Assembly: GCA_017623685.1 (NCBI GenBank)
Contig: JAGAOP010000060.1
Span: 1 to 64,000, forward strand
DNA from: Spirochaetaceae bacterium
GTDB lineage: Bacteria > Spirochaetota > Spirochaetia > Treponematales > Treponemataceae
Reading direction: 5' to 3'
DNA: 64,000 nt
Of the stretch, positions 16,650 to 25,056 are shown in pieces; within the stretch, counting starts at the first letter, position 1, and every line of letters begins with the position of its first letter. The translations under genes were made by a program, and so were the position numbers. A model generated the notes under the pieces. The model did not search any database. It saw nothing but the letters and a program-made list of their open reading frames with translations, and was not told the DNA's origin.

Positions 16650-19346
16650 CTATCGAGGCACCTGTTGGTTCCAATTTGAATCTTCAAAAATATTATCTTT
16701 TACATGATACCATGAATTATCAGAAACAGTAAATATTTTATCACTTTTACTATGGTGTGGCATAAACAAATCATCTGTTGTAACATACACACCTTCTTTT
16801 TTAGGTTCCATATTTATTGCCTTTCCTGTCCACGGATTTACAGGATTTTGGACAATTCCTAATAAAGCTAAACTAGGCACATCCGCATTTGTCATAAAAT
16901 TCATATCTATTTGAATTGGACCCGTAGCATTAAAATCTTTTACTAACAAAAACGCATGAAAATCATCTTTTGATTGATTTCCCACTTTTGGGGTAGTAAA
17001 TCCTTCCGAGGCAAAAGGCCCGTAACCCATACCATGATCGGAGACAATAATTACTCGGGTATTATCATAAACACCATTTTCTTTTAGGTAATTTAACCAG
17101 TTACCAATCGCCAACAAAGAAACTGTATTTATATCGTAACCAGGTTCAACTAAAAAATTTATTGTTTCTTGAGGAACCAAGTTTAAGAAAACAACATTTT
17201 CGTTGCTATGGGTTGTTTCGTTAGCCATCATAACAAAACTACCTGTTTTAGAATCAAAACCAGTGATTCTATCCAAATAATGAAGAATTGCATACCAATC
17301 AATAAATGAATCCATATCTGCGGCTGTTTCACCTGCCCACCAAGAACCTTTATAGTAAACTACAGGTCGTAGAATAGCTGGAACTTCTCGGAAAAGGCTT
17401 ATCCAAATTAAATTACGTTCTATTCCATCAGATAAATTATTTGCTAATTCATCACTAACAAATTCTTTTTTAAAGTCCCCTGTATATCTTCCGTTTAAAG
17501 ATATACCTGTTACATAATCATATTCTTCGGTAAAACTCATATCAGAAACATAACTATAATTTCCCCAAGAAAGATCTGCCAAAGTTGCAGAATAGCCTGC
17601 TTCTTTTACAAATATTTCTGGAAGAACCATTAATGCTTCGTTATGTTTCTCTTTTAGTAACTCTTCGCTACGTTTATTCATTTCGCTAGGTGTGTATTCA
17701 TAACCACCATAAATTGAAGGAGAACCCATTAAAGTGTGACCATTATAAGCCAAGGCATTTTTATAAAAAGTAAATCCATCAAACATTTGGTTTAGTTGTG
17801 GCTGATCTTGCAAAATATGTTCAAAATAAGAACTTTCTGCCCTATCCAACATTATTACCACCACATTTTTTTCTGTCTTGGAAAGATTAAAATATTTTAC
17901 AAAGCCAGAATCTTCTTGCTCTCTACTTGCAATAGCTTCGGAAAAATCTTTGTAATCTTTGTTTATAGTTGAGATATTTATAATTGAAAGAACAACAAAG
18001 GCTATGGTTAAAAGAAGTGCACAGGACGAAATTATTTTTCCTTTTTTTAAAGTAAATAACAAGAAAACTCCAACCCATAATAAAGCAAACACTAGTAAGT
18101 TTATCACCAAGAAAAGTGTTTTTTGAGAAGTCATGCCTCCGATAAACTTTAATGTTGCATCCATAGAACCATAATCACCTGCAAAGGCAAAGGTATTCAC
18201 AACAGAACAAAATAATCCACCGGCAAATAAGGCAGCAATTATAGTTTGTAATTTTTTTCCAAACAAAAAGTATATACACATTGGCCAGAATAAAAATAAT
18301 CCTACACTTTGCCAGAATGAATGGGGCAAAAATTGAGTTGGACTAGCGTATTCCCCTATGTTGGAAAATTCTTGAACAGATGAAGAAATTACTGAAGAAG
18401 GAATTACAAGACCTGACAAAATTACAAAAGCAACTGCTGAAAAAATAAATAATTTGTGGCGAAGACCTTTATTTTCCATAATAGATACCAGAGGCTTGTC
18501 CAAAAACCATTTTACTAATTTAATAATAAGCGGAACAAAAAATACAATGGATAATGCTGCAACAGTTAAACCTCTCTTTACCATGCTGGCACCACCACCA
18601 TAAATGAATAAAATATATATTCCGACGAAAGCTACTCCTGCACACATTAAAATGTACAAAATCTTTAGTGGATTCTTTAGTTTATAGAAAATATTTTTTA
18701 TTAAAGAGAACACATTATTCATTGTCCAATATAAAACAAGTCCCGCAGGGCTATCATACAAAAGAACAAGAAAAATTAATGCCATTCCGTAAATCTGAAG
18801 TTTTTCTTTAAAAGGGAACCCCTTTGTATAAATCGCTCCTGCAATGATATTTATTAAAGTCATTGCTATTGGAAGAATATTTATCGGGAAGTTACCAATA
18901 TAAAACAAAGCATCAGGCTGTCCCATGTCGCGGATAAAAGCAAAAGATTGTCCTTGAAGAGCAGGCATATTTGATAAACAAGAATAAGCTGCCATAAAAA
19001 AAGGAATCTGAATTAAAAGCCCAAAACTAGAACGCAAAGCCATCATCGGATGATAATGATTTTGCCTATAAAATGTAGACAAAATCATGTATTGTTCATC
19101 ACCCTTAAAAACCGCCTTTATTCGGTCAATTCCAGGTTTAAGTTTTTTTTGGGTATCTCTTTCCACTTGTTGCCATTTTTCTGCCACAATATAAAGAGGT
19201 AAACATAGCATTGTAACAGTAAAACTAACCCCAAGAATTGCAATACCAGTATTATCAAAAAGTTTATCGATTAATTTAAAAGCAATTTCTATAATCTGTA
19301 CTAATGGATATATGATTACAGTGTACAGAATGTCCCCAATATGCAT
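16650..19346 (-). CDS. YidC/Oxa1-like domain fused to an LTA synthase/OpgB-like transferase
   Basis: An 898-residue membrane protein. Residues 1-225 look like the YidC/Oxa1 core: a helix near 35-55, a charged cytoplasmic hairpin (AEKWQQVERDTQKKLKPG), then SSFGLLIQIPFFMAAYSCL and the conserved ending DSPAGLVLYWTMNNVFSLIKN. About nine further helices fill 225-460. From 485 comes an alkaline phosphatase/sulfatase fold: VVVIMLDRAESSYF for metal binding, a Thr in AYNGHTLMGSPSIYGG (about 537) where LtaS and OpgB carry the nucleophile, and IIVSDHGMGYG (about 770). I infer transfer of phosphoglycerol or another phospho-group at the outer membrane face. Start: AAGGAG site. First gene of a three-gene operon. 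A plain insertase role is unlikely, as the catalytic domain is intact. Confidence 0.85.
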   Translation of the reverse strand: MHIGDILYTVIIYPLVQIIEIAFKLIDKLFDNTGIAILGVSFTVTMLCLPLYIVAEKWQQVERDTQKKLKPGIDRIKAVFKGDEQYMILSTFYRQNHYHPMMALRSSFGLLIQIPFFMAAYSCLSNMPALQGQSFAFIRDMGQPDALFYIGNFPINILPIAMTLINIIAGAIYTKGFPFKEKLQIYGMALIFLVLLYDSPAGLVLYWTMNNVFSLIKNIFYKLKNPLKILYILMCAGVAFVGIYILFIYGGGASMVKRGLTVAALSIVFFVPLIIKLVKWFLDKPLVSIMENKGLRHKLFIFSAVAFVILSGLVIPSSVISSSVQEFSNIGEYASPTQFLPHSFWQSVGLFLFWPMCIYFLFGKKLQTIIAALFAGGLFCSVVNTFAFAGDYGSMDATLKFIGGMTSQKTLFLVINLLVFALLWVGVFLLFTLKKGKIISSCALLLTIAFVVLSIINISTINKDYKDFSEAIASREQEDSGFVKYFNLSKTEKNVVVIMLDRAESSYFEHILQDQPQLNQMFDGFTFYKNALAYNGHTLMGSPSIYGGYEYTPSEMNKRSEELLKEKHNEALMVLPEIFVKEAGYSATLADLSWGNYSYVSDMSFTEEYDYVTGISLNGRYTGDFKKEFVSDELANNLSDGIERNLIWISLFREVPAILRPVVYYKGSWWAGETAADMDSFIDWYAILHYLDRITGFDSKTGSFVMMANETTHSNENVVFLNLVPQETINFLVEPGYDINTVSLLAIGNWLNYLKENGVYDNTRVIIVSDHGMGYGPFASEGFTTPKVGNQSKDDFHAFLLVKDFNATGPIQIDMNFMTNADVPSLALLGIVQNPVNPWTGKAINMEPKKEGVYVTTDDLFMPHHSKSDKIFTVSDNSWYHVKDNIFEDSNWNQQVPR

Positions 19347-19386
19347 TGAAAATCACTCCTTTTCATTCAAAACAACTAGTATAATT

Positions 19387-19415
19387 ATTATATATCTTAG
19401 TTAAAGTTTTGCATA
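19387..19415 (-). promoter_or_regulatory. Candidate promoter of the YidC-transferase operon
   Basis: On the minus strand TATAAT (19387-19392) with a weak -35 TATGCA 17 bp upstream (19410-19415). It would give a leader of about 35 nt with an AAGGAG site before ATG 19346. Confidence 0.45.
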
Positions 19416-19482
19416 GTATTATATTTCTTTTATTAGTTCAAAAGACTTTCAAAGGTTATCACTAAAATTTAAAGAATTCCAT

Positions 19483-19563
19483 ATTTATACTTTTCAAATT
19501 AGGAAACTAGACAAACCTAGTACTTGAATTAATCGGAACTCAAGAAAATTGAAAAGTATAAAT
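19483..19563. repeat. Palindromic element able to fold into a three-way junction
   Basis: A perfect 15-bp inverted repeat, ATTTATACTTTTCAA (19483-19497) and its complement (19549-19563), encloses two smaller hairpins: ACTAG/CTAGT (19506-19510 with 19517-19521) and CTTGA/TCAAG (19523-19527 with 19540-19544). There is no T run next to either end, so it is not a standard terminator. It may be a small non-coding mobile palindrome or a structured RNA. Confidence 0.6.
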
Positions 19564-19662
19564 TAATTTCTTCAATTTCACCAAAAACACTGATGAACTA
19601 ATTATAAAAAAAATAAAAAAATCATTTGTAACAAAAAACAGTATTTAGCTATTAAAACTATC

Positions 19663-20736
19663 CTAATTATTTCCTTGAATTTGTGCTACTTCCTCTAAAA
19701 CTTTGTATAAATCTTTTGCCGCATTTTCGTAGGTATATTTTTTTAAGACAGGTTCTGCTGCTTCCACAGGCTGCTCTAACAAAACAGAAAGGTTTACATC
19801 AGTATTTTCTGCGTCAATATAAACTGCACTGTTGCCATATATTTCTGGTAAACTAGCAGCCTTTGCTACAATAATTCTAGCACCAACAGAAAGAGCTTCT
19901 AGTGGCGGAATACCAAATCCTTCATAATAAGATGGGAAAACAAAGGCCTTGCAATGTTCCATCAAAGCTTTTACTTGCCCATCAGAAACATAACCAAGCA
20001 AAGATACATTTGGCAAAGTCTGCAAACACTTTAATTCTTCTGGAACCAGCCCCGAAATTGCTTTTCCAGAAATTGCAAAAATATCTTTGGGATGCTTTTT
20101 AGCATATTCAGCTATCCATTTTAAGTTTTTGCGTTTAGAAAGACTTCCTAAAGTAAAGTAAAACTCTCCGTTTAACTCTGGAAAATTTTTTAAAATTGAA
20201 GTATCAGTTTCGACTGTCTTAAAATGCTCCCATCCATTAGGAATTACCTTTATTTTTTCGGGTGGCGTTTTATACACGCTTATAATTCTGTTCTTGGTGA
20301 ATTCTGAAACTGTTACAATTTGTATAGCTTTTTTTGCAGCCCTTTTATACATCAGTTTATCTAAAAAGCAAACCAATTTATCTCTAAAAGAAACAAAATC
20401 TTTAGAAAAATCCTTTGCATAAATATCATGCACTACAACAATTCCTGGATTGAATATTGGGCAGGTATTTCCTAAGCAAAGCGGTATCATTTTTTGTTTA
20501 CGAGCTTGTTTATTGAATTCTCCTTGAACCCACTTTGGAAAAAAAGTACATTCCACTGAACTTTTTATAACTTTAATATTATTGAACTCTGGAACAAATT
20601 TTGCGTTTGAAGGAATAAGAATCGCTAAAAAATCCTTTTGAACCATTTTATCTAGCCTAGTACATACTTCTAGAGCAAAGCGTTCAATTCCTGTAATATT
20701 ACGGCAAAGGAAGTCACCGTTAATAAGGTATTTCAG
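19663..20736 (-). CDS. GT4-family glycosyltransferase, probably starting at CTG
   Basis: The first ATG (20646) would give 327 residues and cut off the start of the fold. Reading upstream in frame adds 30 residues beginning KYLINGDFLCRNITGIERFA, the normal N-terminus of this GT4 group. No ATG, GTG or TTG exists in that stretch; the fitting start is CTG at 20736, with an AAGGAG site about 7 nt upstream, and it overlaps the gtrA stop as CTGA. The protein is then 357 residues. It shows VVVHDIYAKDF, VTVSEFTKNRI, NGWEHF, FTLGSLSKRKN and the donor-site FPSYYEGFGIPPLEAL. It likely adds a hexose to a lipid-linked glycan. Confidence 0.85.
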   Translation of the reverse strand: MKYLINGDFLCRNITGIERFALEVCTRLDKMVQKDFLAILIPSNAKFVPEFNNIKVIKSSVECTFFPKWVQGEFNKQARKQKMIPLCLGNTCPIFNPGIVVVHDIYAKDFSKDFVSFRDKLVCFLDKLMYKRAAKKAIQIVTVSEFTKNRIISVYKTPPEKIKVIPNGWEHFKTVETDTSILKNFPELNGEFYFTLGSLSKRKNLKWIAEYAKKHPKDIFAISGKAISGLVPEELKCLQTLPNVSLLGYVSDGQVKALMEHCKAFVFPSYYEGFGIPPLEALSVGARIIVAKAASLPEIYGNSAVYIDAENTDVNLSVLLEQPVEAAEPVLKKYTYENAAKDLYKVLEEVAQIQGNN

Positions 20737-21152
20737 TTTGCTTCTCCTTCTTTTCCAGATGAAAAAACAAAAAATTTCTGCCCTAAATAATTCAATATAG
20801 TAAAAACTACACTACCGAAAATCATTGCCACATTATCTTGTAGGTTTTGGGAAGAAGAACTTAAAATCCATCTGGCAAAGGGTCGTGCAATACCATATCC
20901 GATTAAATAACAAAGTCCTATGCAAATGATAAATTTTATGATTTCTTTTTTAGAAAAACCCTTAGAAGTAAAGGTAAAATATTTATTCAAAAAAAAACTA
21001 CAAATGCTACCAACAATATAATTTGCAGCAGAAGAAATCCAATAATTTACATGTAATAAATTATACAACGAAAACATAACTGCCCAACCCACTATTGTGT
21101 TAATACAGCCAACTATTCCAAATCTAATTATCTCGGACAAATTTTTGTTCAT
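20733..21152 (-). CDS. gtrA: GtrA-family membrane protein (flippase-like)
   Basis: A 139-residue protein with four hydrophobic helices and the family start IIRFGIVGCINTIVGWAVMF, plus FFLNKYFTFTSKGF. GtrA proteins are thought to flip undecaprenyl-phosphate-linked glucose across the membrane. It follows gtrII by 4 nt and precedes the GT4 gene by a CTGA overlap. Confidence 0.85.
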   Translation of the reverse strand: MNKNLSEIIRFGIVGCINTIVGWAVMFSLYNLLHVNYWISSAANYIVGSICSFFLNKYFTFTSKGFSKKEIIKFIICIGLCYLIGYGIARPFARWILSSSSQNLQDNVAMIFGSVVFTILNYLGQKFFVFSSGKEGEAN

Positions 21153-21156
21153 TTCT

Positions 21157-22860
21157 TTATCTTAAAACAACGTAAAAATTATTATCTTGCCCATAAATAT
21201 CATGGTAGTAAGTGGAAAGAAGCAAGGGATAATTAGGATTTTCCTTTAAACCTACATCTTCACAGGAAAAATTTAATGAGTTGAATAAATCATCGTTCCA
21301 TATTCCACCTTCTGCAGGAACAATAGTTATCATTTTTTTTAGCAAAGGATAATTTTTTAAGCTTTCTTTGTATCCTTGTGCATGACCTATTGAACCTTTA
21401 AAAGAAATATTGCACCCAGAATCAGAGTCTACAAATTTATTCAAATCTGAAATTAAAATATTCGTTCTAAAATCTTGATAGGCTTTTTGTTCCGCTAAAG
21501 CATTCCCATAAATATTCATAAACACTAAACAACCCCAAAATAAAGCTGCAACAGTTATTTTTCCTATGTAGCGAATTCCAGACGTAGAATTTTGAGTTTG
21601 CAAAAGCAATAAAGCTATAAAGGAAACAAATCCATTAAAGCCTAAAAAAGCCCTTGGTGCAAATAAAGAACGTTCAAATAAAATATAAGGTCCAAAAGAA
21701 AATACAAAGGCAAAAAGGAGTATTAAACTTACAAACAAAAAAGTAAAAACTTTATTTTGTTTTGAATAAATAATTAAACTTGCAAAAGTGAAAAGAACCA
21801 TAATTATCCCAAAAATCTTTGTCCATAACCCGCCAAAGTAACCAAAAGTGAATTGGGAATATTTTTTAACATTTTCTACAATTCCTTCTAAAGATAATTT
21901 TGTGGAAACATAATTTCCAGAACTATTCTCTAGAGTATTCATAAAGAAAATCATAAAAATTAGCAAAGCACAAATAAAAGCAGCAGCACTTAATCCAGCA
22001 AAACCAAAAACTTTTTTATTATCTTTTTTATCTAGCCAATCTAAGAGGCAAAAATAAATTGTTAATAGTATGTAAATTCCGCAACCTGCTTGATAGCACA
22101 TGCAACCCAATATAACAAAAACTACCGATGAAAAAACAAATGCTGCTTTGTCTTCTTTACAAAAGAAAGGTAGAATAGGAAACAATACTGCTAAAACCAT
22201 ATAGGGAGAATCAAATCTATAGGCAAAGTTTTGACCAAAAAAAGGTGAAATAAAAATAAAAGTTGAAGCAATTACAGAAAAAATTCTGAATTGTTTTTTG
22301 TCTGCAACCCAAGAAAGCATTAAAGTAGCCAAAGACATCATCAGTATCGATAGAATACTTGTTAGAGGTGCAATATCTGATAGCACAAAATTTGTGTGTA
22401 TCAAAATAGACAAAACCTCTGAAACGTAACGGCTATAACCTATCCAAGAGCGACTTCCTTCATAACTCCTCCAAATATCATCATCGTAGTAAAATCCAGC
22501 TTGGATTATTCCCCAAAAAATAAAAAAATAAGCTATTAGCGTAATGCCTAAAAACAAAAGTCCTTTTTTTGTTGCTAAAGCCGAAAAAAATTCACCAAAG
22601 GATTTTTTTATTTCAGCAAAAATATGATTTCCTTTTTTGGAAAATAAAAGGAAATTCAATAGGGCTATAACAAACAAACCAATAAAAGAGCAATGCTGTA
22701 TTATTTCTATCCATCTAGCTGGGTCTCTTAAAGTCCTACCCATTACACTTTCAACCATCTGTAAAATTGCTTTTGTAACTGGAGGAATAATAAATAAAAT
22801 AAAACCCATTCCTACTATAACTGAAAGCGATAATATTATAGTTTTGCTTTTTTTAGTCAT
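21157..22860 (-). CDS. GtrII-like membrane glucosyltransferase
   Basis: A 567-residue protein with about eleven transmembrane helices and an extracytoplasmic loop carrying YYDDDIWRSYEG (about residue 127), the acidic hallmark of the GtrII domain. GtrII enzymes move glucose from undecaprenyl-phosphate-glucose to O-antigen-type chains outside the membrane. Its ATG overlaps the gtrB stop by 8 nt. With gtrA and gtrB it forms a set resembling serotype-conversion cassettes of Shigella phages. Confidence 0.8.
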   Translation of the reverse strand: MTKKSKTIILSLSVIVGMGFILFIIPPVTKAILQMVESVMGRTLRDPARWIEIIQHCSFIGLFVIALLNFLLFSKKGNHIFAEIKKSFGEFFSALATKKGLLFLGITLIAYFFIFWGIIQAGFYYDDDIWRSYEGSRSWIGYSRYVSEVLSILIHTNFVLSDIAPLTSILSILMMSLATLMLSWVADKKQFRIFSVIASTFIFISPFFGQNFAYRFDSPYMVLAVLFPILPFFCKEDKAAFVFSSVVFVILGCMCYQAGCGIYILLTIYFCLLDWLDKKDNKKVFGFAGLSAAAFICALLIFMIFFMNTLENSSGNYVSTKLSLEGIVENVKKYSQFTFGYFGGLWTKIFGIIMVLFTFASLIIYSKQNKVFTFLFVSLILLFAFVFSFGPYILFERSLFAPRAFLGFNGFVSFIALLLLQTQNSTSGIRYIGKITVAALFWGCLVFMNIYGNALAEQKAYQDFRTNILISDLNKFVDSDSGCNISFKGSIGHAQGYKESLKNYPLLKKMITIVPAEGGIWNDDLFNSLNFSCEDVGLKENPNYPLLLSTYYHDIYGQDNNFYVVLR

Positions 22861-23794
22861 CTGTTTTTTCCCTTATTATATAATGTGGACGTTGTTTAAC
22901 TTCGGTATATATTTTTGCTAAATACTGACCTAAAACGCCAGTACAAAAAAGCTGAATTCCTCCAACTGTAAGAATTATACAAACTAAAGAGGGCCAGCCA
23001 GCCGTTGGGTCACCAAAAACCAATTTTCGCACAATAATAAAAATTACCATACAAAAAGCTATAAAAAGAGATAATATTCCCAAAATACTGGCTAATACCA
23101 AGGGTTTTGTGGAAAAAGCGGTAATTCCATCAAGAGAATACAAAAACAGTGACCAAAAAGACCATTTTGTTTTTCCTACACTGCGTTCAATATTTTCGTA
23201 TTCAAACCATTTTGTCTTAAAACCTACCCAAGGAAAAATACCTTTGGAAAAACGGCTTCTTTCAGGCATTCCAATTATTGAATCCACCATATTACGTGTC
23301 ATTAACCTAAAATCTCTGGCTCCATCTACCACTTCTATATCTGTAAAAGCTCGCATTAGCTTATAGAACATTTTGGCAAACATGGATCTTATAGGTGGCT
23401 CTCCTTTTCTTGTGACTCGTCTTGTGCCTGCACAGTCAAAACCTTGTTCTGTAACAACTTGAAACATTTCTGGAATTAAACTTGGAGGATCTTGTAAATC
23501 CACATCCATTGTAACAACATAACTTCCTGTGGATTCTTTTAATCCACAAAGTAAAGCCGCCTCTTTGCCAAAATTTCTAGAAAAACTGCAATATTTAATA
23601 TGATTATCTTTTTCTCTTAAAGAACGTAATACTTCAAGGGTTTTATCTTTTGAACCATCATCCACAAAAATTACTTCATATGAATTAATTTTGTTTTCAG
23701 ATAATAAATTATTCATTACTAAGGTTATAGCATCATAAAAAACAGGAATTGCCTCTTCTTCGTTATAACAGGGAACTACAATGGATAGGCTCAT
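22853..23794 (-). CDS. gtrB: GtrB-like undecaprenyl-phosphate glycosyltransferase
   Basis: A 313-residue GT2 enzyme: SIVVPCYNEEEAIPVF at the start, VDDGSKDKT, VTMDVDLQDPP for metal and donor binding, and two C-terminal helices (about 230-290). This is the architecture of GtrB/DPM1-like proteins that load a sugar on undecaprenyl phosphate. First gene of the gtr set. Confidence 0.88.
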   Translation of the reverse strand: MSLSIVVPCYNEEEAIPVFYDAITLVMNNLLSENKINSYEVIFVDDGSKDKTLEVLRSLREKDNHIKYCSFSRNFGKEAALLCGLKESTGSYVVTMDVDLQDPPSLIPEMFQVVTEQGFDCAGTRRVTRKGEPPIRSMFAKMFYKLMRAFTDIEVVDGARDFRLMTRNMVDSIIGMPERSRFSKGIFPWVGFKTKWFEYENIERSVGKTKWSFWSLFLYSLDGITAFSTKPLVLASILGILSLFIAFCMVIFIIVRKLVFGDPTAGWPSLVCIILTVGGIQLFCTGVLGQYLAKIYTEVKQRPHYIIREKTDD

Positions 23795-23820
23795 AATTCA
23801 ACTCCTTTTTAATTCTACTA

Positions 23821-24984
23821 TTACAAAAAAACTTCGTCAATGAAAATATCTGTTACGGTACTCCATTCTCTGCCTTTAAGATCAAAGCTATACTCTTTTG
23901 TTTTAGTTATCATTCCTTGTTTAACAGCAGAAATAAAGTCTTCGTAAGAATATGTTACTGCTACGCCTGCATCTAAAAGTTTAGGTGTATCGTGATATGC
24001 AACAATTGGTTTTTTTGCAGCCATTGCTTGATAATACTTTGCTGTAATTCCTAAGGGACGATCTTTGTAAAAATCAGTTTCGTAAGGAACCATTACAACT
24101 TGGCAATTTGTAATCCAAGCTGGTACCTGAGTAGGAGAAATTCCAGGAACATAGATTATATTTTTATAGGTTTTAGCTTGTTGAATCACCTTTTCTGGTG
24201 GATAATTTGGGCAAACCACAACATAGTTATATTCAGGAGTTTCAAAAGCTGCTTTAAATAAAAGTGGCCATTCCACCCCCCAAGCTCCAACATACAAAAC
24301 AGTATTTCCACATTTTAATTCTTCTGGAACTGGATATTCTTTTTTGTAAGAATCTAAATCAATTCCGTTAGAAAGTATTTTATACTTTACTTTTGAATCA
24401 AAATCTGGAATTTGTTTACGGTATGCATCTAAACCTTCTTGGTTTACAATTAAATTCATGTCTGCTTTTAAAAGAATATTCTGTTCCATTTTTTTTACTC
24501 TTTCTGGAACAGAAGCGTAAACCATTGGGTCCGACGGGCGATAAATAATTTTTGCCTTGGGGAATAATTTTTTTATTTTATCTACAAAAATAACACCTTC
24601 ACAAGATTCAAACACAAAACACTCTGCTTGGGGAAAATTCTTTTTTGCAAATCTTTTAAATGAACCCAAAGAAAGTTTCAGTAAAAAATTCATCAAGGAA
24701 TTTGGCAGAATTTTTCCAAATCCATCCGGCAACCTAAAAGTAGGAAAAGTCACGTTAAAAATAGAACCACCTGTTTCAAGGTTATAGACACTTCCTTTTG
24801 TTAATGTTCGTAATACACTTGGATTAAGCTGCTCTCGTTTCATGAAATAACCATAATAAGGTCTCGGAAAGCTAAAAAATATAGTTTCCATTCCTTTTGC
24901 AGCTGTAGCCTCTGCAAATTTGTGAAAACCACCAAGTCGCTTAGTTTGCCAATTATGGGTTGTTATAAAAACTATCTGTTTCAT
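23821..24984 (-). CDS. GumK-like (GT70-type) glycosyltransferase
   Basis: A 387-residue GT-B protein. The segment CFVFESCEGVIFVDKIKKLF, followed by KIIYRPSD and the short repeats around VNQEG, resembles GumK, the xanthan glucuronosyltransferase, as I remember its sequence. The later VLYVGAWGVEW and YQAMAAKKPIVAY fit a nucleotide-sugar-binding C-terminal half. Its neighbour at 25057 makes UDP-glucuronate, which supports glucuronic acid as donor. Donor and acceptor are inferred. Confidence 0.7.
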   Translation of the reverse strand: MKQIVFITTHNWQTKRLGGFHKFAEATAAKGMETIFFSFPRPYYGYFMKREQLNPSVLRTLTKGSVYNLETGGSIFNVTFPTFRLPDGFGKILPNSLMNFLLKLSLGSFKRFAKKNFPQAECFVFESCEGVIFVDKIKKLFPKAKIIYRPSDPMVYASVPERVKKMEQNILLKADMNLIVNQEGLDAYRKQIPDFDSKVKYKILSNGIDLDSYKKEYPVPEELKCGNTVLYVGAWGVEWPLLFKAAFETPEYNYVVVCPNYPPEKVIQQAKTYKNIIYVPGISPTQVPAWITNCQVVMVPYETDFYKDRPLGITAKYYQAMAAKKPIVAYHDTPKLLDAGVAVTYSYEDFISAVKQGMITKTKEYSFDLKGREWSTVTDIFIDEVFL

Positions 24985-25056
24985 TTTCTACAAACCTATG
25001 GTATTTTATCACTAATAATTTTTAGCGTCCAGAAATATATTCTTTTACTTTAGAAT

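Larger units (their letters stand above)
19347..19662. other. 316-bp AT-rich gap between two glycan genes
   Basis: No coding frame of note. It contains the candidate operon promoter (19387-19415) and a three-armed inverted repeat (19483-19563). The rest is AT-rich sequence in which I see nothing else. Confidence 0.7.

Noticed and set aside
16625-16687. Longer N-terminus for the cytidylyltransferase fusion
   Set aside because: It overlaps the previous gene's end; the inner ATG has a GGAG site at the right distance.
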